Assembly (NCBI RefSeq): GCF_039536745.1
Contig: NZ_BAAAZE010000003.1
Span: 1-64,000, forward strand
Direction of reading: 5' to 3'
Source of the DNA: Actimicrobium antarcticum
GTDB lineage: Bacteria > Pseudomonadota > Gammaproteobacteria > Burkholderiales > Burkholderiaceae_D
Length of the DNA: 64,000 nucleotides
Numbering within the stretch: position 1 is the stretch's first letter; every line of letters starts with the position of its first letter. Of the stretch, positions 40,853 through 50,052 are shown in pieces. The notes below the pieces were generated by a model. The model saw nothing but the letters and a program-made list of their open reading frames with translations. It had not been told where the DNA came from and made no database searches. A program made the translations under genes and the position numbers.

Positions 40853-42949
40853 ATGAATCAAACGCTACTGGTCGAACTGCTTACCGAAGAACTGCCGCCC
40901 AAGGCGCTTGCCAAACTGGGCGAGGCCTTCGCCCAAGGCGTGGCGCAGGGATTGGCATCGCGCCATTTTCTGGAGACAGCGTCGGTCACCACGACCTATG
41001 CCTCGCCACGCCGACTGGCCGTGACGATCACGCAAGTGCGTGCGGTCTCGCCCACCAAAACCATGCGCGACAAGGTCCTGCCGGTCTCGGTGGCACTGGA
41101 TGCGGAAGGCAACCCGAGCGCACCGCTGCTGAAAAAACTGGCAGCGATGGCCGTGGCGATTCCCGGCGCGACACCGACGCTGGCCGATCTGGAGCGTGCT
41201 GCCGATGGCAAGGCCGAGAGTTTTTTCTACAATTACAGCGCGCCGGGTGCCTCGCTGCGCGATGGCCTGCAACAGGTACTGGAAGAAGCCATCGCCAAAT
41301 TGCCGATCCCGAAGCTGATGAGCTACCAGCGTCCCGATGGCAGTACCGTACAATTCGTGCGTCCGGTGCATCGGCTGATCGCGCTGTTCGGCGATGAATT
41401 GCTGCCGCTGTCGCTGCTGGGACTCCACGCCGGGCGGGTCACGCTGGGCCACCGCTTTCTGTCGGAGGGCGAATTACGCATCACCGACGCCGACAGCTAC
41501 GGCACGATCCTCGAACAGCAGGGCAGCGTCATTGCCGATCCGGTGGCCCGCAAGGAAACCATCCGCGCGGCGCTGCTGGCAGCGGCCGGTGACGACAAGG
41601 TGCTGATGCCCGAAGCGCTGCTCGACGAAGTCGCCGCACTGGTCGAATGGCCGGTGGTGTATGCCTGCCATTTCGAGGAAGAATTCCTGGCGGTGCCGCA
41701 GGAATGCCTGATCCTGACGATGCAGACCAACCAGAAATATTTTGCGCTGACCGACAACGATGGCAAGCTGCGCTCACGGTTCCTGATCGTCTCGAACATC
41801 GCCACCGCCGATCCGCAGCACATCATCGGCGGCAACGAGCGCGTGGTGCGGCCGCGCCTGTCGGATGCAAAATTCTTTTTCGAGCAGGACAAGAAAAAAT
41901 CACTGGCGGACCGCTTGCCCGGCCTGTCGAGCGTGGTGTACCACAACAAACTCGGCACGCAAGCACAACGCACCGAACGCGTCGCCACACTGGCAGGCAA
42001 GATCGCGCTGGCGCTGGGTGCCGATGTGGCACTGGCTGAACGCGGCGCGTTGCTGGCAAAGACCGATCTGATCACTGACATGGTCGGTGAATTCCCTGAG
42101 CTGCAAGGCATCATGGGTGCGTATTACGCCCGTCACGATGGCGAACCGGCCGAAGTCGCGCTGGCCATTTCCGAGCACTACCAGCCGCGTTTTGCCGGCG
42201 ATGCGTTGCCGTCCAGCGTGACCGGCACCACCGTGGCGCTGGCCGACAAGCTCGAAACCCTGGTCGGCATCTGGGGCATCGGCCTGCAACCGACCGGCGA
42301 CAAGGACCCGTTTGCGCTGCGCCGCCATGCACTGGGCGTGCTGCGGATGATGATCGAAAAGCGCCTGCCGCTGTCGCTGTCGGGCGTGCTGGCCGATACC
42401 GCGAATCTGTTTGCCGGCAATCCGGCCTTCACCGTGCCCGGCCCCGCGCTGCTGGCATTCATGTTCGACCGGTTGCGCGGTCTGCTGCGCGAACGCGGCT
42501 TTACGCCGAATGAAATCGAAGCGGTCGTGGCGCAGCAACCCGATGTACTCGACAACATCATCGACCGGCTCGATGCAGTGCATGCCTTCGCCGCCCTGCC
42601 CGAAGCCGAGTCGCTGGCCGCCGCCAACAAGCGCATCACGAATATCCTGAAAAAGACCGACATCGTTCCCGGCGTCGTCCACAACGGCCTGCTGCGTGAA
42701 GTGGCCGAAGAAGCGCTGTATGGCGCGATGACGCTGTTGCAGCCGCACGTCGACGCAGCCTTTGCGGCCGGTGACTTCAGCGGCACGCTGCTGTCGCTGG
42801 CGCGTTTGCGTCACAACGTCGATGCGTTTTTCAAGGATGTGATGGTGATGGCCGAGGATGAACAACTGCGCGCCAACCGGATCGCCCTGCTGTCGCAATT
42901 GCACACGATGATGAACCGGGTGGCCGACATCTCGACCCTGGCCACATGA
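40853..42949 (+). CDS. glyS: Glycyl-tRNA synthetase beta subunit
   Basis: 698 aa from the ATG at 40853 (NQTLLVELLTEELPPKALAK is the classical beginning). An HD-like domain lies in the second half, and an anticodon-binding DALR-like end (FFKDVMVMAEDEQLRANRIA). It binds tRNA-Gly. Stop and the gmhB start overlap by ATGA. Confidence 0.97.
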   Translation: MNQTLLVELLTEELPPKALAKLGEAFAQGVAQGLASRHFLETASVTTTYASPRRLAVTITQVRAVSPTKTMRDKVLPVSVALDAEGNPSAPLLKKLAAMAVAIPGATPTLADLERAADGKAESFFYNYSAPGASLRDGLQQVLEEAIAKLPIPKLMSYQRPDGSTVQFVRPVHRLIALFGDELLPLSLLGLHAGRVTLGHRFLSEGELRITDADSYGTILEQQGSVIADPVARKETIRAALLAAAGDDKVLMPEALLDEVAALVEWPVVYACHFEEEFLAVPQECLILTMQTNQKYFALTDNDGKLRSRFLIVSNIATADPQHIIGGNERVVRPRLSDAKFFFEQDKKKSLADRLPGLSSVVYHNKLGTQAQRTERVATLAGKIALALGADVALAERGALLAKTDLITDMVGEFPELQGIMGAYYARHDGEPAEVALAISEHYQPRFAGDALPSSVTGTTVALADKLETLVGIWGIGLQPTGDKDPFALRRHALGVLRMMIEKRLPLSLSGVLADTANLFAGNPAFTVPGPALLAFMFDRLRGLLRERGFTPNEIEAVVAQQPDVLDNIIDRLDAVHAFAALPEAESLAAANKRITNILKKTDIVPGVVHNGLLREVAEEALYGAMTLLQPHVDAAFAAGDFSGTLLSLARLRHNVDAFFKDVMVMAEDEQLRANRIALLSQLHTMMNRVADISTLAT

Positions 42950-43506
42950 GCGAGCGCACCCCTCCGGTCAAGCTGATCATCCTCGACCGCGATGGCGTGA
43001 TCAATCTCGACTCCGACGCGTTCATCAAGTCGCCGGAGGAATGGATTCCGATTCCCGGTTCGATGGAAGCGATCGCCCGCCTGAACCAGGCAGCTTATCG
43101 CGTGGTGGTGGCGACCAACCAGTCGGGAATAGCCCGCGGATTATTTTCGATGCACGCGCTCAATGCGATCCACCAGAAAATGCACGATGCCGCCCAACAG
43201 GCCGGCGCCGACATCGATGCAGTGTTCTTTTGCCCGCATGCGGCGGACGCCAATTGCGATTGCCGCAAACCCAAACCGGGACTGCTGCATGAAATCGCCA
43301 GTCGCTATGAAGTCAGCATGAAAGGTGTACCGACCGTCGGTGATTCGCTGCGCGACCTGCAGGCCGGTTATGTGGTGGGTTGCGTGCCGTTCCTGGTTCG
43401 CACCGGCAAGGGAATCGTGACCGAAGCCAAGGGCGGCCTGCCGCCGGGCACGACGGTCTTCGACACGCTGAGCGCCGTGGTTGACCATTTGCTGACACCC
43501 GCCTGA
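42946..43506 (+). CDS. gmhB: D-glycero-beta-D-manno-heptose-1,7-bisphosphate 7-phosphatase
   Basis: 186 aa HAD-family enzyme: DRDGVIN (nucleophile Asp and general acid Asp), TNQSGIARG, a zinc loop CPHAADANCDCRKPKPG and the Mg-binding VGDSLRD. It removes the 7-phosphate in ADP-heptose synthesis for the LPS inner core. Coupled to glyS by ATGA. Confidence 0.93.
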   Translation: MSERTPPVKLIILDRDGVINLDSDAFIKSPEEWIPIPGSMEAIARLNQAAYRVVVATNQSGIARGLFSMHALNAIHQKMHDAAQQAGADIDAVFFCPHAADANCDCRKPKPGLLHEIASRYEVSMKGVPTVGDSLRDLQAGYVVGCVPFLVRTGKGIVTEAKGGLPPGTTVFDTLSAVVDHLLTPA

Positions 43507-43535
43507 CCCTTCTTTTTTCCTGTTCCGGAGTTTCG

Positions 43536-44288
43536 ATGTCTCGTTTTATCCTGCTGTTGCGCTCGCTGCTTTTTCTGGTTGTCATGGTGCTGGTCACGAT
43601 TCCGTGGGCCTGTATCTGCTTCGTGGCCTTGCCGTTGCCCTACGGCGCGCGTTATTTCATTACCTCACGCTGGAACGTGTTCGTGATCTGGCTGGCAAAG
43701 ATAGTGTGCGGGATTCGCTATGAGGTGCGTGGCGTGACGAACCTGCCGGATGCGCCGGTGATCCTGTTGTGCAAGCATCAGTCCGCTTGGGAAACGATTT
43801 TCCTGTTGTCGGAAATGCCGCGCCCGTTGATTTTCGTGCTGAAAAAAGAATTGCTGTACGTACCGTTTTTTGGCTGGGCGCTGGCGCTGCTGCGCATGAT
43901 CCCGATTGATCGCAGCAATGGCCGCGACGCCTTTGCCCAGGTCGTGGTACAGGGCCGCAAGCGCCTGGCCGATGGCCAGTGGGTCATCATGTTCCCGGAA
44001 GGCACCCGTACTGCAGTCGGTGGTCAGGGCAAGTACAAGGGTGGCGGTGCACGGCTGGCGGTCGAAACCAATACCGTGGTGGTACCGATCGCGGTCAATT
44101 CCGGCGAATGCTGGCCCAAGAATTCCTTCATCAAGAAGCCGGGTCTGGTGACCGTATCGATAGGGGCGCCCATTTCATCCGAGGGCAAGACACCCGCCGA
44201 ACTGATGCAGGCGGTCGAAAACTGGATCGAGTCCGAAATGCGGGTGATTTCGCCGACCATGTATGCGACGCCGTTCGTGCCCAAATAG
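43536..44288 (+). CDS. plsC: 1-acyl-sn-glycerol-3-phosphate acyltransferase
   Basis: 250 aa. One or two N-terminal helices, then the acyltransferase motifs KHQSAWET (an HX4E variant of HX4D), DRSNGRDA and FPEGTRTAVGGQ, and VPIAVNSG. Makes phosphatidic acid. GGAG precedes the ATG. The Glu in the first motif is a common variant in this branch. Confidence 0.92.
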   Translation: MSRFILLLRSLLFLVVMVLVTIPWACICFVALPLPYGARYFITSRWNVFVIWLAKIVCGIRYEVRGVTNLPDAPVILLCKHQSAWETIFLLSEMPRPLIFVLKKELLYVPFFGWALALLRMIPIDRSNGRDAFAQVVVQGRKRLADGQWVIMFPEGTRTAVGGQGKYKGGGARLAVETNTVVVPIAVNSGECWPKNSFIKKPGLVTVSIGAPISSEGKTPAELMQAVENWIESEMRVISPTMYATPFVPK

Positions 44289-44303
44289 CGGAATCTCCCT
44301 GCC

Positions 44304-45140
44304 GTGACCCAGCCGCGCAATCTTTCTGCCGATGCGAACCTGCTGAGCACACAGCAGGATCTGTTTGCGGCGGAACTGACGCCACTGTCCGCACAGGGCA
44401 CTGGCAGCGCGACAAGCCCGAAACGTCGCCTGCATATCGGCAACCACATCCTCGAATTCAGTCTGAAGCGCTCGACGCGGCGCACCATCGGTTTCCTGAT
44501 TAATGATGACGGGCTGCGGGTGACGGCGCCACGCTGGGTCTCGGTGGCCGAAATCGATAATGTGGTGCGCGACAAGCAACGCTGGATTTTTGCCAAGCTC
44601 AATGAACGCCGCGACCGCAAGGCGCGCCAGTTGCCGGCGGCCATGCAGTGGAGCGATGGCGCTGCGGTACCGTATCTGGGCGGCACGCTGACATTGCGGA
44701 TCGTGGCGCATCAGCGCAGTACCATTTCGTGCAATCTGGAATTGGCAGAACTGATGGTTTGCCTGCCGGTCGATGCCAGCGAACAGCAGCGCAAGGAATG
44801 TGTGCAAGCGTGGCTGCAACTGGAAGCAAAACGGATCTTTGGCGAACGCCTGCCGCTGTACGCCGACAAGCTGGGTGTGCGCTACCAGTCGTATGCGCTG
44901 TCCTCGGCGACGCGCCAATGGGGCTCGTGTACCGCCGATGGCCGTATCCGGCTGAACTGGCGATTGATCCATTTTTCATTGCCATTAATCGATTATGTTG
45001 TTGCTCACGAGTTATCACACTTGCTTGAAATGAACCATGGCCCGCGATTCTGGTCTACCGTGCAATCGATCTTTCCGGAGTTCGAGGTAGCACGAAAAAC
45101 TTTAAGGCAACAAGCTCCGGCGACCTTGCCCGCCTTTTGA
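44304..45140 (+). CDS. YgjP-like zinc metallopeptidase (M48/SprT-like, DUF45)
   Basis: 278 aa from a GTG at 44304. The zinc motif is VVAHELSHLLEMNHGPRFW (HExxH plus a downstream His). The preceding RQWGSCTADGRIRLNWRLIH is the standard lead-in. A ~40-residue extension without known domain comes first. Cellular role of the family is not well defined. Confidence 0.88.
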   Translation: MTQPRNLSADANLLSTQQDLFAAELTPLSAQGTGSATSPKRRLHIGNHILEFSLKRSTRRTIGFLINDDGLRVTAPRWVSVAEIDNVVRDKQRWIFAKLNERRDRKARQLPAAMQWSDGAAVPYLGGTLTLRIVAHQRSTISCNLELAELMVCLPVDASEQQRKECVQAWLQLEAKRIFGERLPLYADKLGVRYQSYALSSATRQWGSCTADGRIRLNWRLIHFSLPLIDYVVAHELSHLLEMNHGPRFWSTVQSIFPEFEVARKTLRQQAPATLPAF

Positions 45141-45190
45141 TGCACCGCTGGCCGCACTCCTGCGGCAGTTTTATTTTTCGGAGAAATGCT

Positions 45191-45580
45191 TTGCGTCTAC
45201 TTCACACCATGTTGCGCGTCGGCAACTTGCAACGCTCGATTGATTTTTATACCAACGTCATGGGCATGACCCTGTTGCGTACCAGTGATAATCCATCCCA
45301 GAAATACACGCTCGCCTTTGTCGGTTACGGCAAAAACCCGGAACATGCCGAACTCGAACTGACCTGGAATTATGGTGTCGAGAGCTATGACCAGGGCACT
45401 GCCTACGGCCACATTGCGATCGCCGTGGAAGACGCTGCACAGACCTGCGCCGCGATCAAGCAAAGCGGCGGCACAGTCACCCGCGACGCCGGCCCTGTCA
45501 AAGGCGGCAGCACCGTCATCGCCTTCGTGCAAGATCCGGATGGCTACAAAATCGAACTCATTGAGCGCAAGCCGATGTGA
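45191..45580 (+). CDS. gloA: Glyoxalase I (lactoylglutathione lyase)
   Basis: 129 aa from a TTG at 45191, with GGAGA before it, giving MRLLHTMLRVGNLQRSIDFY, the standard GloA start. Metal ligands are all present: His in LLHTMLRVG, Glu in AELELTWNYG, His in YGHIAIAVED and Glu in YKIELIE. Converts the methylglyoxal-glutathione adduct. A small size and short loops point to the Ni-type class. Confidence 0.95.
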   Translation: MRLLHTMLRVGNLQRSIDFYTNVMGMTLLRTSDNPSQKYTLAFVGYGKNPEHAELELTWNYGVESYDQGTAYGHIAIAVEDAAQTCAAIKQSGGTVTRDAGPVKGGSTVIAFVQDPDGYKIELIERKPM

Positions 45581-45856
45581 TTTGCCAACAGTTGCCAGCC
45601 CAGATGATCTGGCCAGGCAACTAGATGTCGTGTTGCAATTTTCTCAAAAGAAAGTACAGTGGCTATGTTTTCAAGCCATGCCACGCACTTATCTGACATC
45701 GATAGACAAGAACACGTCTGACATGGGTTCGCCGGAACAGTACAACAGCAGGGATAAACAAGACAACGAAATAGCGTTACCTCTTCATGGGCCTGGTGAT
45801 CATTTCCAGTGCACGACAAAGTTAACAACGATTAACTGGTGTTGAGTACCGCGCTG

Positions 45857-45958
45857 TCATTTATTTGCTAATTGGCAAACTCATTGAAAAATGGGGACGC
45901 AAAGCCTCCGGCCTACGGTCTGCAAAGATCACGGTAGCGGGGCTGCATGAAAAAATGA
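45857..45958 (+). ncRNA. Cyclic-di-GMP-I (GEMM-I) riboswitch 1
   Basis: Core consensus is plain: GGCAAAC, P2 stem CTCATT-GAAA-AATGGG with the GNRA tetraloop, GGGACGCAAAGCCTCCGGCC, a P3 stem GGTCT-GCAA-AGATC, then GGTAGCGGGG. Outer P1 may be TCATTT (45857) with AAATGA (45953). It lies 80 bases before a secreted metalloprotease. GEMM-I RNAs bind c-di-GMP and control motility, biofilm and secreted enzymes. Confidence 0.93.
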
Positions 45959-46031
45959 TCCTGCCAGATGGACAGGATGATTCTTTCTTCGTCCGCGCCA
46001 ACCCCTTGTTTGTATCTCATCCTTACAAGGG
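45958..46031 (+). promoter_or_regulatory. Expression platform of riboswitch 1
   Basis: Two hairpins: ATCCTG / CAGGAT (45958-45978) followed by a broken T-run (TTCTTTCTT), and CCCTTGT (46003-46009) / ACAAGGG (46025-46031). The second covers the AAGGG ribosome-binding site 6 bases before the ATG, so translational control by SD sequestration is likely; weak termination at the first is possible. Confidence 0.75.
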
Positions 46032-46037
46032 AATTCA

Positions 46038-47669
46038 ATGAAGCAACCTGTATCGCGGAAGGTGGTCGTCCGCACCCTGATCACCACCGCTACCCTCGCA
46101 GTCACCGGCCTCGGTATCGATGCCGTCACCACCCCGAATAACCAGACAGTTGCGCCGGTCGCCACTGCCACGGCCGCTACGACAGGCAATCGATGGAATG
46201 CCCATCCGATGCTGCTGGCGCAATCGATGCTGGTCAGCGCCGGCACTGCCGATTCGGTCAGCCCGCAGGAGATGCCGCTTGCCCCCGCAGCACCGTCAAC
46301 TCTCAGCCAGGAAACGATGGCATCCATGGAAATGCCGGCGGACTTTGTGCCCGCCAGCGCTACCGGTGTCACCGGCAATGCCCCATTCGCCCGGATCGCA
46401 CTGAATGGCTTTTCATCCGGCAGCGCGGCGATCGCCCAACTGGGTGGTCATCTCGACGCGGTGGCGCAGTGGTACGGCATGAGCAATACCGAATTCCGCC
46501 AGATGCTGCTTACGGACAGCAGCGTACACATCGATCGCAAGGGCCGTGTACTGCATATCGATCAAGAACTCGCAGTTGGCCTGAAGAACGGATCTGTGAT
46601 GGCCACCACGACTGTCTCGACATCGGTGGCGGCAGCTGGCGGCGCCAGCCCGTTTCCGCTATCGGAAACTTTCCTGCTGCACAGCAAGCCGGGTTCGACC
46701 CGTGTGCTATACCTCGACTTCACAGGCCAAGGTAGCTATCCGGCATTTGACATGGATGGCGTACCGTCGACCTTCAGTACCGCCGAACGTCTGGTGATCC
46801 AGCGCGTGATGTTGCGCGTAGCGGAAGATTATTCAGCCTTCGATGTCGACGTCACGACCGAGCCGCCCGTGAACGTCAGTGGCAAAATCGGCGCGACGAT
46901 ATTAATCACACCGCGCTCGATCAATGCAGGTGGCTACACGTACATGAATTCGTTCAGGACGTTCACGCCCGGTAACGCTTCATCCTTTTGCTACCCGAAT
47001 AATCTGGCCTATGTCGAAAAATACATTGCCGAATGTGTTTCGCACGAGCTCGGTCATACGCTGGGCCTGACCCATCAGGGTGTGTCGCCGTCAACGTCTT
47101 ACTACAGCGGTCAGGGCTCCGGCGATACGGGTTGGGCCCCGATCATGGGCGTAGGCTATTACAAGAACCTGACGCAATGGTCGAAAGGCGAGTACCTGAA
47201 CGCCAACAACCAGCAGGACCCGTATGCGACGATGGCCAAATTGGGGTTGCTGCCACGTGCCGATGACCATGGCGACACGATTGCCAAGGCCGACGCATTG
47301 ATATCGAGAAGTGCCAATGGCCTGAACAATCTGAGCGGTTTTGGTCGCATCGAAACGCCAGGCAGCGTCGATATGTTCAAGTTCGCAGCAGGCGCCGGAC
47401 CCGTCAGCCTGACCGTGGCCGGCTCGATGCTTGGCAGCGATCTGGACGTTGCCGTCCAACTGCTGGATGGCAATGGCAGGGTACTGGCTGCCAGTACCAG
47501 CGCCACCACCACGCTGACCAAGACGCTCAGTCTGAACTTGCCAGCCAAAAGTACTTATTACTTGAAAGTAACTGGTGCCGGCCGCGGTGATCCAAAGGCT
47601 ACCGGGTACAGCAACTACGGCAATCTTGGTGAGTACAAGATCACAGGGAGCGCTGCACTGGCGAACTGA
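46038..47669 (+). CDS. Secreted zinc metalloprotease (metzincin type), copy 1
   Basis: 543 aa. An N-terminal hydrophobic stretch (about residues 10-30) is a signal sequence or anchor. A low-complexity Ala/Thr region leads to an approximately 100-residue pro-like part (EFRQMLLTDSSVHIDRKGRV). The catalytic domain includes VLYLDFTG, AFDVDVTTEPP, the metzincin zinc site HELGHTLGLTH (H336, H340, H346) and a Met-turn PIMG (M370). A C-terminal PPC-type beta domain spans about residues 425-540 (VDMFKFAAGAG, STYYLKVTGAG). Presumed extracellular protease under c-di-GMP control. Confidence 0.88.
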   Translation: MKQPVSRKVVVRTLITTATLAVTGLGIDAVTTPNNQTVAPVATATAATTGNRWNAHPMLLAQSMLVSAGTADSVSPQEMPLAPAAPSTLSQETMASMEMPADFVPASATGVTGNAPFARIALNGFSSGSAAIAQLGGHLDAVAQWYGMSNTEFRQMLLTDSSVHIDRKGRVLHIDQELAVGLKNGSVMATTTVSTSVAAAGGASPFPLSETFLLHSKPGSTRVLYLDFTGQGSYPAFDMDGVPSTFSTAERLVIQRVMLRVAEDYSAFDVDVTTEPPVNVSGKIGATILITPRSINAGGYTYMNSFRTFTPGNASSFCYPNNLAYVEKYIAECVSHELGHTLGLTHQGVSPSTSYYSGQGSGDTGWAPIMGVGYYKNLTQWSKGEYLNANNQQDPYATMAKLGLLPRADDHGDTIAKADALISRSANGLNNLSGFGRIETPGSVDMFKFAAGAGPVSLTVAGSMLGSDLDVAVQLLDGNGRVLAASTSATTTLTKTLSLNLPAKSTYYLKVTGAGRGDPKATGYSNYGNLGEYKITGSAALAN

Positions 47670-47780
47670 GCATTGATGCCAGCCAGGTATACGGCCGTCG
47701 CGAACGATTGAAGGCCGACGTTCACATAGTGATGCCAGACACGGCACGCGAACTTGGCGTCACTTCCAAGGAGAGCGACA

Positions 47781-47826
47781 AAGCCGGCAAGCGCTTCCGA
47801 CAAGGATGTGCTTGCCGGCTTTTTTG
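47781..47826 (+). terminator. Rho-independent terminator after protease 1
   Basis: AAGCCGGCAAGC (47781-47792) and GCTTGCCGGCTT (47810-47821) with T-run. Its stem and part of its loop recur after protease 2. Confidence 0.93.
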
Positions 47827-48079
47827 TGGCCGGGCGATTCGCCTGAACGGAGGATGGTCACACCGTCACTCGCCAAATGGAGGAGAGACCGCGTGGTTTA
47901 TCCGCGATTTTTGCAACGTACCTCATCAGCAACCGTCACCATCAAATGAATTAACCATAAATAAAATCAAAATAATCGAATAAAACAGAATTTCTGTATG
48001 TTTTTTTCCAAAATTAATACCATTAAAAAATGTTTCACTCAGTTCACATTTTTTAGTTGACGCAAGGAAACATTAAGAA
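47827..48079. other. AT-rich spacer before riboswitch 2
   Basis: No gene. From 47950 the sequence is very AT-rich (TAAATAAAATCAAAATAATC), unlike the rest of the window, and likely holds the promoter for the second unit. Confidence 0.55.
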
Positions 48080-48178
48080 GAGTATCTGCACATGGGCAAA
48101 CTTATCGAAAGATAAGGACGCAAAGCCTCCGGCCTAATATCTGAAAAGATCATGGTAGCGGGGTTGCCGAGAAGAGGG
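48080..48178 (+). ncRNA. Cyclic-di-GMP-I (GEMM-I) riboswitch 2
   Basis: GGGCAAAC, perfect P2 CTTATC-GAAA-GATAAG, GGACGCAAAGCCTCCGGCCT, P3 ATCT-GAAA-AGAT and GGTAGCGGGGTTGCCGA. Core bases match riboswitch 1 while stems vary with compensation, as expected for a functional RNA. Leads protease 2 by about 85 bases. Confidence 0.94.
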
Positions 48179-48181
48179 ATC

Positions 48182-48255
48182 CCTGTTCCATGACAGGACG
48201 ATGATCTTCCCGACCGCGCCAGCCCCTTGTTCGTACTTTCTATCCATAACAGGGG
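48182..48255 (+). promoter_or_regulatory. Expression platform of riboswitch 2
   Basis: Same order as unit 1: a CCTGT / ACAGG hairpin (48182-48197), then CCCCTTGTT (48223-48231) facing AACAGGGG (48248-48255) with one bulge. The latter covers the GGGG ribosome-binding site before the ATG at 48262. No T-run follows the first hairpin, favouring translational control. Confidence 0.72.
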
Positions 48256-48261
48256 AATTCA

Positions 48262-49932
48262 ATGAATCAGCCAGCTTCGCGGAAACCAGTTGTCCGCACA
48301 CTCATCGCCGCCATCACCGTCGCCTTCACCGGACTCGGTATCTATACTGTCACCACGCCGAACGACCAGGTCATTGCGCCTGTCGGCACTACCAGCGCAG
48401 CCACAACGAACGCCGCATCGACCGCCGCATCCAATCCATGGAATGCCAATCCGATGCTGCTGGCCCAGTCGACTCTGGTCAACGCCAACGCCACTGAAAT
48501 TGCAACTGCCACCGTGGATACCGCAGAAGTCCACGACCATGCTGCAGCCGCACCGTCCACCCTAAGCCAGGACACGATGGCAAAAATGGAAATGCCGGCT
48601 GACTATGTGCCCGCCAGCGCCAACGGCGCCACCGACAATGCCCCGTTTGCCCGGATTGCCCTGAACGGCTTTTCATCTGGTAGCGACGCGATCGCTGCGC
48701 TGGGTGGCCATCTCGACGCAGTCGCACAGTGGTATGGCATGAGCAACACCGAATTCCGCCAAATGCTGCTGACCGACAATAGCGTGCACCTCGACCGCAA
48801 GGGCCGTGTGCTGCATATCGATGAAGAACTGGTCAAAGGTCAGGCCAATGGCACCACGATGGCAACCACGACGGTGAACGCATCGATCGCAACCACCACT
48901 GGCACCAGCCCGTTCCCGTTGTCGGAAACCTTCCTGCTGCACAGCAAGCCGGGTTCGAGCCGTGTGCTGTACCTCAATTTCCTGGGCAAAGGGACCGATC
49001 CGGCCTTTGATACCGATAAAGTGCCAAGCACGTTCAGCACCTCCGAACGGCTCGTGATCCAGCGCGTGATGTTGCGTGTAGCAGAAGATTATGCTGCCTT
49101 CGATGTCGATGTGACGACCGAACCACCGGTGGCCGCTGCCGGCAAGCTCGGCGCGACAATGCTGATCACGCCGCGCGTCATTTCGGCTGGCGGTTATGCC
49201 TACCTGAATTCGTTCACGACGTTTGTGGCTGGTAGCGTAACGTCGTACTGCTTCCCGAACAATCTGGCGAACACCGAAAAATACATCGGCGAGTGTATCG
49301 CCCATGAACTCGGCCACACATTGGGACTGACCCATCAGGGCGTGCTGCCATCGACCGGGTATTACGCGGGCCAGGGTGCGGGCGATACCGGCTGGGCCCC
49401 GATCATGGGCGTGGGCTACTACAAGAACCTGACGCAATGGTCGAAAGGCGAGTACCGCAACGCCAACAACAAGCAGGATACCTACGCCACGATGGCAAAA
49501 CTTGGCCTGAAACCACGTGCCGACGACCATGGCAACACGATCGCCCTCGCTGATGCCCTGATCGCCACCAGCGCCAATGGCCTCAGCAATCTGAGTGGGT
49601 TCGGTCGGATCGAAACTCCGGGCGACATCGACATGTTCAAGTTCACGGCCGGTGCCGGTGCCGTCAGCCTGAAAGTGTCCGGCTCGATGCTCGGCAGCGA
49701 CCTGGATGTGGCAGTGCAACTGCTGGATGTCACTGGTAAGGTACTCGCAACCAGCACAACCGCCACGACCACCCTGGCCAAGTCGCTCAGTCTGAGCTTG
49801 CCAGCCCAGGGTACCTACTACCTGAAAGTGTCGGGCGCTGGTCGCGGCGATCCACTCTCGACCGGGTACAGCAACTACGGCAACATTGGCGAGTACAAAA
49901 TCACCGGTACTTCCGCACTGGCAACCAGGTAA
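48262..49932 (+). CDS. Secreted zinc metalloprotease (metzincin type), copy 2
   Basis: 556 aa paralogue of the preceding protease, with long identical runs (LSETFLLHSKPGS, WYGMSNTEFRQMLLTD, GVGYYKNLTQWSKGEY). Zinc site HELGHTLGLTH (H348, H352, H358), Met-turn at M382, C-terminal PPC-type domain. It differs mainly in the signal region and the Ala/Thr-rich segment, where it has extra residues. It also carries its own c-di-GMP riboswitch and terminator. Confidence 0.88.
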   Translation: MNQPASRKPVVRTLIAAITVAFTGLGIYTVTTPNDQVIAPVGTTSAATTNAASTAASNPWNANPMLLAQSTLVNANATEIATATVDTAEVHDHAAAAPSTLSQDTMAKMEMPADYVPASANGATDNAPFARIALNGFSSGSDAIAALGGHLDAVAQWYGMSNTEFRQMLLTDNSVHLDRKGRVLHIDEELVKGQANGTTMATTTVNASIATTTGTSPFPLSETFLLHSKPGSSRVLYLNFLGKGTDPAFDTDKVPSTFSTSERLVIQRVMLRVAEDYAAFDVDVTTEPPVAAAGKLGATMLITPRVISAGGYAYLNSFTTFVAGSVTSYCFPNNLANTEKYIGECIAHELGHTLGLTHQGVLPSTGYYAGQGAGDTGWAPIMGVGYYKNLTQWSKGEYRNANNKQDTYATMAKLGLKPRADDHGNTIALADALIATSANGLSNLSGFGRIETPGDIDMFKFTAGAGAVSLKVSGSMLGSDLDVAVQLLDVTGKVLATSTTATTTLAKSLSLSLPAQGTYYLKVSGAGRGDPLSTGYSNYGNIGEYKITGTSALATR

Positions 49933-49977
49933 GGCTTCACTGGCACGCGCTGCGTGCCGTCCGGATCAGGAATGACA

Positions 49978-50022
49978 AAGCCGGCAAGGGCTTCCGCAAG
50001 GAAGTGCTTGCCGGCTTTTTTA
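49978..50022. terminator. Terminator after protease 2 (shared with convergent ksgA)
   Basis: AAGCCGGCAAG and CTTGCCGGCTT (49978-50016) followed by a T-run to 50022, nearly the same as the terminator of protease 1. It sits between convergent genes and the leading AAAG gives only weak function on the minus strand. Confidence 0.9.
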
Positions 50023-50052
50023 TGCACCGGAATGACAGTTGAACCGGGAAGG

